Counted from the stretch's first letter, positions 1 to 6,739 are shown. The stretch: 6,960 bases of DNA from an uncultured Pseudomonadota bacterium (GCA_946885905.1 CAMPHL010000138.1:1-6960), one strand, 5' to 3'. Made by a program: numbers and translations. Notes: a model not told the origin generated them from the letters alone.

Positions 1-14
1 GGAGGAAAACGCAC

Positions 15-581
15 ATGAAATCATTCGCATCGAAATTCAGGCTCGCCGGCGTCGCGCTGGTCGCCGTCTCGTCGGTCGCCATGGCGACCATCACGTTCGA
101 CCCGGTCACCGGCCTGGGCTTCGTTGGCAAAGGCGACGTCCAATATACGTTTGGCGGCATGAACAACGCCTGGGCACAAACCGTGTCGCCCAACGTGCGG
201 TTCCGTGCCACCAGCTCGGAGGTCTCGGAGCAATCCTGGACTTGCCACAGATTCACGCCCGGAAACGGCAACGAGATCATCCAGGAAAGGGCGGTGACCA
301 CGACGACCGCTTCGGAGGGGGTGGTTACGACCATCGCGCGCATGAAGAACCAGTTCACGGGGTTCACGCTCGCAGGTTGGGACGGCAGCGTCACCACGAG
401 CACGTCGACGGATGGGCCGGCGCTGAACAGCTGCCCGGCGCCCAACCTGAACAAGCCGGAGGAAGGTCCGTTCACGTTGCTCACCGAGGCGGGCGACCCG
501 GTCGTTGTCTCCAGCAGCGAAGTGCTGGAGGTGAGCGCGGATGCGGGCGGGAGCTGGCGGCCCGCGCTCCAGGCGCCGTAA
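15..581 (+). CDS. Small exported protein of unknown function
   Basis: This encodes 188 residues. A GGAGG ribosome site at 1-5 lies nine bases before the ATG, which fixes the start. Residues 1-24 form a Sec signal peptide: basic Lys/Arg at the N-terminus, a hydrophobic core (AGVALVAVSSVAMA) and a likely cut after Ala-Met-Ala. The mature part (about 164 residues) is rich in Thr, Ser and Val, has no further membrane segment and looks beta-rich. It holds only two cysteines, Cys77 (SWTCHRF) and Cys140 (NSCPAP), which could form one disulfide in the periplasm. The segment GFVGKGDVQ (about 35-43) and the later KNQFTGFTLAG (about 111-121) resemble, from memory, a recurrent uncharacterised family of betaproteobacterial exported proteins; I know of no function for it. 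The gene is closed by its own strong terminator, so it ends a transcript. Its upstream context is outside the window. Confidence 0.85.
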   Translation: MKSFASKFRLAGVALVAVSSVAMATITFDPVTGLGFVGKGDVQYTFGGMNNAWAQTVSPNVRFRATSSEVSEQSWTCHRFTPGNGNEIIQERAVTTTTASEGVVTTIARMKNQFTGFTLAGWDGSVTTSTSTDGPALNSCPAPNLNKPEEGPFTLLTEAGDPVVVSSSEVLEVSADAGGSWRPALQAP

Positions 582-617
582 ATCCCTCGCGCTTCCCCTT
601 GGGGGTAGCGCTGGATA

Positions 618-648
618 GGGCCGCGATGGCATCGCGGCCCTTTTTCTT
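618..648 (+). terminator. Intrinsic terminator after the small exported protein gene
   Basis: A perfect 10-bp GC-rich stem (618-627 pairs with 631-640: GGGCCGCGAT with ATCGCGGCCC) has a 3-base loop and is followed directly by TTTTTCTT. It starts 37 bases after the stop codon at 581. There is no A-run on the left side, so it acts only on rightward transcription. It separates the small exported protein from the phosphodiesterase gene, which therefore needs its own promoter within about 649-738. I could not identify a convincing -35/-10 pair there. Confidence 0.92.
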
Positions 649-738
649 GGTACGCCTTGCGTCTTCCGCGGATTACGCCGCAGCAATTCAGGCGTGCCCT
701 CGGTATCATAGGGCGTCGCTAACGACTGCAATGACGGC

Positions 739-3700
739 GTGGCCTTCCGTAGCTTCGACCCCCGGCGCAGCATCCGTGCGCGCATGGCGCTGTCCTTCGG
801 CGTGGCAGCGCTGGCCTTCGCGCTCTTCGCCGGCATATACATGGGCCAGCGCCAGGCCGATGAGCTCCGGGACCAGACCGGATCGACCTTGCGCCACTTC
901 GCGTTCCTCGCCGGATCGGACATCGCACGCAGCATCGATGAACGCCATGACGACCTGGTGTTCGCGGCATCGTTGCGCAGCTTCCGCGAGGCCGTAGCCG
1001 ACGAGGCCACCCTCATACGCCAGCGCGAGCACTTCAACGACCTGCAGCGCTGGCATCCGGAGTTCGTCTGGATGGGTTTCGCCGAACCCGGGGGTCGCGT
1101 GCTTTCGGCCACGGGGCGCATGCTCGAGGAATCGGATGTCTCCGGGCGCGACTGGTTCAAGGGCGCCAAGGCGGGCAGCTATTTCGGTGACGTGCACGAC
1201 GAGGTTCTGTTGCGGGCGCTGCTGCCGCAGGCGCGGGGCCAGGCGATTCGCCTCATCGACGTGTCGAGCCCGGTCTTCGGCCTCGATGGCGTGCAGCGCG
1301 GGGTCATCGGGGCGCACCTGAGTGATGCGTGGCTGCGCGCGCGACTTGCCGCCATCAAGCGCGGCGCCCCGGCGTTGCAGTCGGTCGAGATCCTCCTCGT
1401 CGCTCGCGACGGCACGATGCTCGCTAGCTCGGAGTCCGAGGGCTTCCAAGGCGCTCCCGTTCGGGGCGAGTGGTTGGAAGCCTCGGCAGCCGGAGGCCAC
1501 AGCGTGGCCGAGATGGAAGATGGCCGCCGCTTCCTCGCCGGTTATCACCGCATCGCGCCTCACGGCGACTTCGACGGCTTCGGCTGGCTCGTCGTGGCGC
1601 GCCAGGACGCGGCCATCGCGCTCGCGCCGGCGGCGCGCGCACGCAACGACACGATCGCCTTCCTCATCGCGCTGGGACTCGCCTTCGCGGCGCTCGGATG
1701 GTTCATCGCGGGTCGCATAGGGCGACCCCTCGAACGCATCACGCGCGCCGCAGAACGCCTGGGCGCAGGGCAGGGCACCGAAGTGCCGGAAGGCGGCCGC
1801 GCGGACGAGATCGGCGCGCTGGCCGGCGCGTTACGGCAACTCGTGGCGAGCCTGAAGCACGACGAGCACGTGATTCGCGCGCGCGAATCGGAGCTCAAGA
1901 ACATCGTGGAAACGATGGTCGAGGGTCTGGCCATTTTCGATTCCAACGGCCACATCACCCTCGTGAACGCCGCGAGCGAGCGCATCCTCGGCGCCCCGCG
2001 CGAGACGATCGTGGGCCGCCACTTCACCGACGTGCCCTGGCGGCGCGAGGTCATGAGCTCGCACGATTCGCTTCCTCCCGCGCGACACCCTTTCGTGCGC
2101 CTGGCGGGAGGCGAAGAGCGCGTGCATCGGGAGGAGTTCGCCATCGTGAGTGCGGCGGGCGCTTCCCGCACGATCCAGGTGAACGCCGCACCCATTCGCG
2201 ATGCCCATGGCGCCTTCGCGGGCATGGTGGCGACCTACGAGGATGTAACCGAGCGCCGCCTCGCCGAGGCGCGCGCCCGAGCGGCGCAGGAACGGCTGGA
2301 CCGCGCCCTGGAAGGCTCGCGCGTCGCGCTCTTCGAGGTCGAGGTCCAGGGCGGGCGCGTCTTCCTCACCGAGAGCTGGTCGCTCATGCGCGGCGGTCTG
2401 GCGGTCGCCACGCAAACCACGTTGAGCGAGCTGGTCGAGCTCACGCACCCGGACGACCGCGATCGGGCTTGGGCCGCGGCCATGCAAACGCTTCGCGGCG
2501 AGCTGTCCGAATACGAGCAGGAGCACCGCGTCCGGACGTTGTCCGGCGACTACATCTGGATCATCTCGCGCGGGCGCGTGGTCGAGCGTGATGGTGCGGG
2601 TTCGGTAACACGCATCGCCGGGACCAATGTGGACGTGACCGAGCGCAAGCGAGCCGAGCAGCGCATCCACTACCTCAACACGCGTGACGCACTTACCGAC
2701 CTTTCCAACCGGGCGCTCTTCGCGGATCGCCTCGAGCAGGCCGTCGAGGCGGCCGCGCGCCGGGCGAGCGGCCTCGCGCTCCTGTCCATCGGCCTCGACC
2801 GTTTCACCGCGATCAACGATTCGCTCGGGCGCGATTTCGGCGACGAGGTGATCAAGACGGTTGCGGGACGCATGACCGCGAGCATCGGCGTGGACGACGC
2901 GGTCGCGCGCCCCGGCGGCGACGAGTTCCTCGTGCTGCTCGAGCGGATCGACTCGCCCGAGAAGGCGCGCCGCGCGGCCGAGGCGATGCGCGCGGCGGTC
3001 TCCTCACCCATGCGAATCGGCGGGCGCGAGGCTGTCGTCACGATGAGCGTGGGCATCGCCATGTTCCCGGGCGACGGCGACAGCGCGGGCGTGCTGCTGC
3101 GCAATGCGGGCACCGCGCTCAACGTCGCCAAGCAATCCGGCGGCAACGGCGTGCACTTCTTCGCCTCGCACATGAACGTGGCCGCGCGGGCGCGCTTCGA
3201 GACCGAAACGGAGCTGCGGCGCGCGCTCGACCGCGACGAGTTCAGGTTGCATTTCCAGCCGCAGGTGGACCTCGCGACGGGCGTGGTGGTGAGTTGGGAG
3301 GCGCTGGTGCGATGGCAGCATCCGGAGCGGGGACTGGTGGCGCCGGGCGAGTTCCTTCCGATCGCCGAGGCGGCGGGCCTGATCGTGCCGCTGGGCGAGC
3401 AGGTCATGCTCAAGGCGTGCCGGCAGGCCGCCGCATGGAAGCAGGCGGGGCGCGCCGCGCGCACGGGCGTGAACGTGTCGGCGCAGCAATTCCGCCATCC
3501 CGGCTTCCTGAAGTCGGTGAGGGCGGCGTTCGCGACCACGGGTCTGGATCCACGCCTGCTCGAGCTCGAGATCGTGGAGAACGCCCTTGTCGGCCACGAG
3601 CCCACCGTCGATGCCGTCTTCGAGGCCTTGGGCAGCCTCGGCGTCGAGCTTGCCATCGACGACTTCGGGACCGGGTACTCGAGCCTTTCGTACCTGCAGC

Positions 3701-3987
3701 ACCTGCCGATCGACACGGTGAAGATCGACCAGTCCTTCGTACGCGGCGTGCCCACGAGCCCCGAGGCTTGCGCCATCGTGAAAGCGGTGATCGCCATGGC
3801 GCACGGACTCGGGCTCGTAGTGGTGGCCGAGGGCATCGAAACGCAGGTGCAGCTCGAGTTCCTGCGGCAGGCCGGCTGCGATCGCGGCCAGGGCTATCTC
3901 TTCGGCCGCCCGGAGCCGGCGGAGCGCTGGTCGCTTCCGACGGGCAACGTGCTTCCCCTCAAGCGCCCGGATACGGGAACGGCCTAG
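739..3987 (+). CDS. Membrane sensor c-di-GMP phosphodiesterase (dCache-HAMP-PAS-PAS-GGDEF-EAL)
   Basis: This 1082-residue inner-membrane enzyme is predicted to hydrolyse cyclic di-GMP to pGpG under control of a periplasmic signal. Domains in order: TM1 about 16-36; periplasmic dCache-like sensor about 37-303, with RDWF at 137-140; TM2 about 305-324; HAMP about 325-376; PAS1 about 384-506, ending DVTERR; PAS2 of the PAS_3 type about 518-637, ending DVTERK; GGDEF about 645-810; EAL about 825-1065. EAL catalytic residues are present: Glu854 (EAL), Asn912 (NVS), Glu944, Asp974/Asp975 (DDFGTG), Lys995 (KID), Glu1031 (EGIE) and Gln1051 (QGY). The GGDEF motif (726-730) is intact, but Gly685 replaces the usual metal-binding Asp, Gly802 replaces a phosphate-contacting Arg, and the inhibitory RxxD site reads GVDD, so cyclase activity is doubtful. 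The start is GTG at 739, the first possible start after an in-frame stop at 709-711. There is no clear ribosome site; ATG at 784 is the alternative but would begin right at TM1. Confidence 0.95.
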   Translation: MAFRSFDPRRSIRARMALSFGVAALAFALFAGIYMGQRQADELRDQTGSTLRHFAFLAGSDIARSIDERHDDLVFAASLRSFREAVADEATLIRQREHFNDLQRWHPEFVWMGFAEPGGRVLSATGRMLEESDVSGRDWFKGAKAGSYFGDVHDEVLLRALLPQARGQAIRLIDVSSPVFGLDGVQRGVIGAHLSDAWLRARLAAIKRGAPALQSVEILLVARDGTMLASSESEGFQGAPVRGEWLEASAAGGHSVAEMEDGRRFLAGYHRIAPHGDFDGFGWLVVARQDAAIALAPAARARNDTIAFLIALGLAFAALGWFIAGRIGRPLERITRAAERLGAGQGTEVPEGGRADEIGALAGALRQLVASLKHDEHVIRARESELKNIVETMVEGLAIFDSNGHITLVNAASERILGAPRETIVGRHFTDVPWRREVMSSHDSLPPARHPFVRLAGGEERVHREEFAIVSAAGASRTIQVNAAPIRDAHGAFAGMVATYEDVTERRLAEARARAAQERLDRALEGSRVALFEVEVQGGRVFLTESWSLMRGGLAVATQTTLSELVELTHPDDRDRAWAAAMQTLRGELSEYEQEHRVRTLSGDYIWIISRGRVVERDGAGSVTRIAGTNVDVTERKRAEQRIHYLNTRDALTDLSNRALFADRLEQAVEAAARRASGLALLSIGLDRFTAINDSLGRDFGDEVIKTVAGRMTASIGVDDAVARPGGDEFLVLLERIDSPEKARRAAEAMRAAVSSPMRIGGREAVVTMSVGIAMFPGDGDSAGVLLRNAGTALNVAKQSGGNGVHFFASHMNVAARARFETETELRRALDRDEFRLHFQPQVDLATGVVVSWEALVRWQHPERGLVAPGEFLPIAEAAGLIVPLGEQVMLKACRQAAAWKQAGRAARTGVNVSAQQFRHPGFLKSVRAAFATTGLDPRLLELEIVENALVGHEPTVDAVFEALGSLGVELAIDDFGTGYSSLSYLQHLPIDTVKIDQSFVRGVPTSPEACAIVKAVIAMAHGLGLVVVAEGIETQVQLEFLRQAGCDRGQGYLFGRPEPAERWSLPTGNVLPLKRPDTGTA
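3984..3987. other. Palindromic CTAG shared as stop codon by two convergent genes
   Basis: The phosphodiesterase gene ends with TAG at 3985-3987, and the leftward two-TM protein gene ends with TAG read from 3986-3984. Because CTAG is its own reverse complement, the same four bases terminate both reading frames. There is no untranslated space between the genes, so each transcript must end inside, or run antisense to, the other gene. Confidence 0.9.
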
Positions 3988-4457
3988 TCTTCGTCTTCCC
4001 AGCGCTGCTGGGGAGGAAGTCGTTCGGGTTCGTCGAGCAAGGCCACGCGGATCGCGCGGCGGATGCGCGCCTCCGCGGCCTCTCGCTGGGAGGCGAAGCC
4101 CAGCGCCACGAAGGGAAGTGCGAGGGTCGCGAGCACCGTGAAGAGGGGCACGGCGAACTGCAGCGGCCCTTCCTGGGTCGCGATCGCCCACACGCTCGCC
4201 GCGACGGCGAGAGACATTCCGAGCGAGAGGAGCTGCAGTAATCGCTGCGTGCGCGGCGTGGGCGCGAAGCGAGCCTCCAGCGTCGCGCGCCCGTTTTCCT
4301 CACCCCAGCTCGTGGTGAAGGTCGTGGGGCCCGCAGGCCCGATTCGCTTCAGCGCCTCGTCCAGCCGCTCGCGCGATTGCGCGAGGCCATGGCGGCTCTC
4401 GAATCGCTCGGTGCGCGTTTGAACCAACGAGCGCGCGGCGCGCTTGAGCTCGGACAC
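3984..4457 (-). CDS. Two-TM membrane protein, third gene of the ECF sigma operon
   Basis: This encodes 157 residues that I do not recognise as a named family. The N-terminal part (about 1-72) is charged and soluble, with a stretch ESRHGLAQSRERLDEALKR that looks helical, then TSWGEENGRATLEARF (about 49-64). Two membrane segments follow at about 74-94 and 98-121, joined by a very short loop (hairpin topology). The acidic/basic C-terminal tail ends WEDED. Both long ends would lie on the same side, probably the cytoplasm given the Arg-rich flanks. The start is GTG, only four bases after the TGA of the anti-sigma-like gene, with no ribosome site of its own, so translation is probably coupled. This packing suggests a role with the sigma/anti-sigma pair, but no function can be read from the sequence. 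The stop codon overlaps that of the convergent phosphodiesterase gene. Confidence 0.85.
   Translation of the reverse strand: MSELKRAARSLVQTRTERFESRHGLAQSRERLDEALKRIGPAGPTTFTTSWGEENGRATLEARFAPTPRTQRLLQLLSLGMSLAVAASVWAIATQEGPLQFAVPLFTVLATLALPFVALGFASQREAAEARIRRAIRVALLDEPERLPPQQRWEDED
3994..4016. terminator. Possible hairpin at the convergent gene junction
   Basis: CCCAGC (3998-4003) pairs with GCTGGG (4007-4012) around a GCT loop. On the plus-strand RNA the stem extends by four more pairs, two of them G-U, to 3994/4016. It begins seven bases after the phosphodiesterase stop codon and lies inside the last codons of the leftward two-TM protein gene. No T-run follows on either strand, so this is not a classical intrinsic terminator. 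It could be a 3'-end stabilising structure, or a chance product of GC-rich coding sequence. Confidence 0.25.
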
Positions 4458-4461
4458 GAGG

Positions 4462-5343
4462 TCAGCGCGGCTTCACCCGCTCCCACATCGCTTCGGGGAT
4501 GCGGTAGTCGGGATGGCTGCGACGGAATTCGGCGAGCGCGCGGTCCGCTTCGTCGTGGCGGCCTGCCTCGCGCAGGCGGGCGATGCGATCGAGCTCGCGC
4601 GCGGGATCCGCTTCGGCGGTCGCGCCGAGCTTGCGCGCGCCGGAAGGAGCGACATTGTCGGCGGCGGTTGCTTCGCGCTTCGAACGCAGTGCCGGGGCGG
4701 GTGCGGCAGGTTGCGGCGGCGTTGGCGTCGTCGCTGGTGTCGCAGGCAGGATCACCACCGGCGGCGCGGCTGGCGCGGGCGACTGCAGGACGATGGGTGC
4801 GTCGGCCGGGACCTTCGCCGTTTCCTTGCGCGTCTCCTCCGCGAAACTTCTCCGCGAAGGAGCTTCGGCTTCCTTGGCGAGCGGCTTCGCGGCCGGCTCG
4901 GCAGGCGTTGCCGCGCGCGCGCGCTCGGGCGCGGCCGCATCCTGGCGTGCGAGCGCCTTGGCATCGGGCGTCGCCTTTGCGCTCGATTGCGCGCGCGCCG
5001 AAGCCTGCGGCGCCGGCACCGGCTGCGCTTCCGGTTTCGGCTTCGCTTCCGGCCTCGCCTCCTCCTGCGGCGGAGGCTCGGCGGCCGGGGTCGGGTACTC
5101 CGAAGAGGAGGACGACGGCACGGAAGTCTCGACTCCAGGCTCCTCCATCTGCATGCGCAGCGACACGCCGATACCAAGCACCAGCACCGCGGCGATCGAA
5201 GTGGGCACCATCCAGTTCGAGCGCGGGCGCGATGCAACGGCGCGGCGCGAAGCGGCGAGGATAGTCTCGTCGATCGCGGCCGGCGGCTCCTCGCGCGGCA
5301 GCTCGCGGTAGCGGCGCGCCAGCTTGTCGTCGGAGTCAGTCAT
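4462..5343 (-). CDS. Putative single-pass anti-sigma factor with Pro/Ala-rich periplasmic linker
   Basis: This encodes 293 residues. A short cytoplasmic N-terminus (1-44) carries the pattern LARRYRELP..EPPAAIDETILAASRRAV, which by position and style probably binds the sigma factor encoded just upstream. One TM lies at about 45-62. It is followed by a roughly 180-residue low-complexity stretch rich in Pro, Ala, Glu and Lys (for example PEAKPKPEAQPVPAPQ), then a compact charged C-terminal segment (about 247-293: LDRIARLREAGRHDEADRAL, then AEFRRSHPDY). There are no cysteines, so it is not a zinc-type (HxxxCxxC) anti-sigma factor. The ATG at 5343 lies inside the end of the sigma gene (8-base overlap, ATGACTGA), with a weak GAGG nine bases before it, so synthesis of the two proteins is coupled. 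The anti-sigma role is inferred from topology and gene order; an accessory envelope-sensing protein is the alternative. Confidence 0.8.
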   Translation of the reverse strand: MTDSDDKLARRYRELPREEPPAAIDETILAASRRAVASRPRSNWMVPTSIAAVLVLGIGVSLRMQMEEPGVETSVPSSSSSEYPTPAAEPPPQEEARPEAKPKPEAQPVPAPQASARAQSSAKATPDAKALARQDAAAPERARAATPAEPAAKPLAKEAEAPSRRSFAEETRKETAKVPADAPIVLQSPAPAAPPVVILPATPATTPTPPQPAAPAPALRSKREATAADNVAPSGARKLGATAEADPARELDRIARLREAGRHDEADRALAEFRRSHPDYRIPEAMWERVKPR

Positions 5344-5890
5344 CGGCGATGGCCTCGCGCAGCTTGTTCATGGCGTAGCGAAGGCGGCTCTTCGCCGCCT
5401 CCTCATTCGCCCCGGTGGCCGCCGCGATCTCGGCGATCGAAAGCTCGGCCTCGTGATGGAGCAGGAATGCCTCGCGTTGCGCGAGCGGCAGGGCTGCGAC
5501 CGCGGCGGCGAGCCGCTCCAGGGTCTCGCGCGCTTCTCCGATGCGGTGCGGCTCCGCGCTCGGGGGAGCGGAAGGCTCGGGCACCGCGCTGTCCTCGTCG
5601 TCGGTGGAGGCGACGATCGCGAGCCCGCGCGAGCGCCAGTGGTCCACCATCCGGTTGTGGGCCACGGTGTAGAGCCACGTCGTGAACTTCGCCTTCGGCT
5701 GGTAGCGCGCGCGCGCCTCGATCACCTTCATCCAGATGTCCTGGAAGAGCTCTTCGGCCTCGCCCCGGGCCTTCACCGATCGCAGCACGTAGCGGTAGAG
5801 CGGCCCCTTGTGCCGCGCATAGAGCCGCTCGAACGCCCCGGCGTCCCCGCTCCCGTAGGCGAGCATCAGCGCTTCGTCCGTCTCCCCCAT
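5336..5890 (-). CDS. ECF-family RNA polymerase sigma factor
   Basis: This 184-residue group 4 (extracytoplasmic function) sigma factor directs RNA polymerase to a small regulon. Sigma region 2 spans about 12-87: DAGAFERLYARHKGPLYRYV, EELFQDIWMKV (core RNA polymerase contact) and KFTTWLYTVAHNRMVDHWR (promoter -10 recognition). An acidic/Pro-rich linker (about 96-116) joins it to region 4 (about 125-181), which has the helix-turn-helix LSIAEIAAATGANEEAAKSRLRYAM for the -35 element. There is no C-terminal extension and no region 1 or 3, as expected for ECF factors. The start is ATG at 5890. No ribosome site is visible before it; a CATAAT at 5903-5898 lies just upstream. Met9 is a later alternative but also lacks a good site. 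The gene is followed, with overlap, by a membrane anti-sigma candidate, the usual arrangement for negative control. The precise ECF subgroup cannot be assigned by eye. Confidence 0.95.
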   Translation of the reverse strand: MGETDEALMLAYGSGDAGAFERLYARHKGPLYRYVLRSVKARGEAEELFQDIWMKVIEARARYQPKAKFTTWLYTVAHNRMVDHWRSRGLAIVASTDDEDSAVPEPSAPPSAEPHRIGEARETLERLAAAVAALPLAQREAFLLHHEAELSIAEIAAATGANEEAAKSRLRYAMNKLREAIADD

Positions 5891-5947
5891 CCCGCGGATT
5901 ATGGCCCGTCACCCCGGGCGCCGCCGACGGCCCGGGCCCCAACCTCC
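5891..5947 (-). promoter_or_regulatory. Upstream region of the ECF sigma gene, possible -10 box
   Basis: This 57-base gap separates the exported protein gene from the sigma gene. Read leftward it contains CATAAT (5903-5898), one mismatch from TATAAT, ending seven bases before the sigma ATG. No TTGACA-like -35 sits at normal spacing. It also contains a 7-bp GC inverted repeat (5913-5919 with 5930-5936, 10-base loop) without a T-run, so termination of the upstream gene here is uncertain. Whether the sigma gene has its own promoter or is read through from the gene at 6739 is open. Confidence 0.3.
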
Positions 5948-6739
5948 TCAGCGCCAGGGATCGGGCGCGAACGCAGACGGGAAGGGGCGCGGATCACGCC
6001 GTTCGGCGTACGAGGGCCGCAGGACACCCTGCGCGACGAGGTTGCGATAGCTGTCGTAGTAGATCGTGATCGTTTCCTCCGGTTCGCGCGTGGCGCGGTC
6101 GAACTGCGTGTAATACGCCCGCGACTCTTCGCGGCGGCCATGGCCCGTCCCCAGCGGCGCGGAGGGCGCGGCGCGCGACTCGAGCTGCTTCCTGGAGAGC
6201 GAGCCGGCGGAATCAGCCTGGGCGGGCGCCTCCTTGCGCTCCGATTTCGGCCCCCAGCCGTCGAATGGCGCCGGCTCCGGAACGGGCTCATGGCGCGGCG
6301 CGCGGCGGAAGAGGGCGAGGCCGATCACGCCGACGTTGCCCGGACGGTCCGTGCGCGCGGCATACGAGTCGCCGAGCGACGTGAAGTAGAACGAGGCGAC
6401 CTCGCCCAGGCTCTTGCGCCAGCCCTTGATGTCGAGGCGATCGCGCGCGCCGACGATGTAGCCGCCCTGCTGCGGCGAGGCCGTCTGCCCCGTGAGCACG
6501 TTTACGCCGTCGACCGAAACCACCGCGAGCAAGTCCTCACCCCGGCGGTTGCGAACCACGACCTGGTATTCGTTGCCGGGGTTTCCCACGACGTAGGCGC
6601 GTCCCTCATGCCAGGTGATGGGCAGCTCGCGACCGCTCGAGCGGTCGTAGACGGCCAAGTCGGCCATCCGTCCCACGGCGTGGGCGGAAAGGGCGAAAGC
6701 CGTGGCGAAGGCGGCGGCAAGGGCGTAGAGCTTTCTCAT
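5948..6739 (-). CDS. Conserved exported protein of unknown function upstream of the sigma gene
   Basis: This encodes 263 residues from ATG at 6739, with a good AGGAG ribosome site at 6750-6746. The frame is open upstream to 6931, but that extension encodes an Arg-rich, non-signal sequence and is rejected. Residues 1-21 are a Sec signal peptide (cut near SAHA/V), so the protein acts in the periplasm or outside. The N-terminal half (about 25-146) looks like one compact domain: MADLAVYDRSSGRELP, then WHEGRAYVVGNPGNEYQVVV, SVDGVNVLTGQ, QQGGYIV, DIKGWRKSL and FYFTSLGDSYAART. A Pro/Ser/Lys-rich linker (about 147-194) leads to a C-terminal motif, GTGHGRREESRAYYTQF, and ETITIYYDSYRNLVAQGV. From memory this resembles a widespread uncharacterised family in Proteobacteria; no catalytic signature is evident. 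It lies 57 bases before the sigma gene on the same strand, so it may be co-regulated with it, or part of that operon. Confidence 0.88.
   Translation of the reverse strand: MRKLYALAAAFATAFALSAHAVGRMADLAVYDRSSGRELPITWHEGRAYVVGNPGNEYQVVVRNRRGEDLLAVVSVDGVNVLTGQTASPQQGGYIVGARDRLDIKGWRKSLGEVASFYFTSLGDSYAARTDRPGNVGVIGLALFRRAPRHEPVPEPAPFDGWGPKSERKEAPAQADSAGSLSRKQLESRAAPSAPLGTGHGRREESRAYYTQFDRATREPEETITIYYDSYRNLVAQGVLRPSYAERRDPRPFPSAFAPDPWR

Noticed and set aside
21..1169. 382-codon minus-strand open frame across the first gene and the terminator
   Set aside because: It crosses a strong intrinsic terminator and two well-supported plus-strand genes, and its translation shows no signal or domain.
4836..4866. 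Repeated CTCCGCGAA in the anti-sigma-like gene
   Set aside because: Two short copies inside a low-complexity coding stretch, explained by biased codon use for Arg, Phe, Ala and Glu.
4444..5685. 413-codon plus-strand open frame across the anti-sigma-like gene
   Set aside because: Extremely Arg-rich translation typical of a wrong frame. The minus frame gives a coherent TM protein overlapping the sigma gene in operon style.
5913..5936. GC inverted repeat before the sigma gene as an intrinsic terminator
   Set aside because: The 7-bp stem has a 10-base loop and no T-run on either strand.
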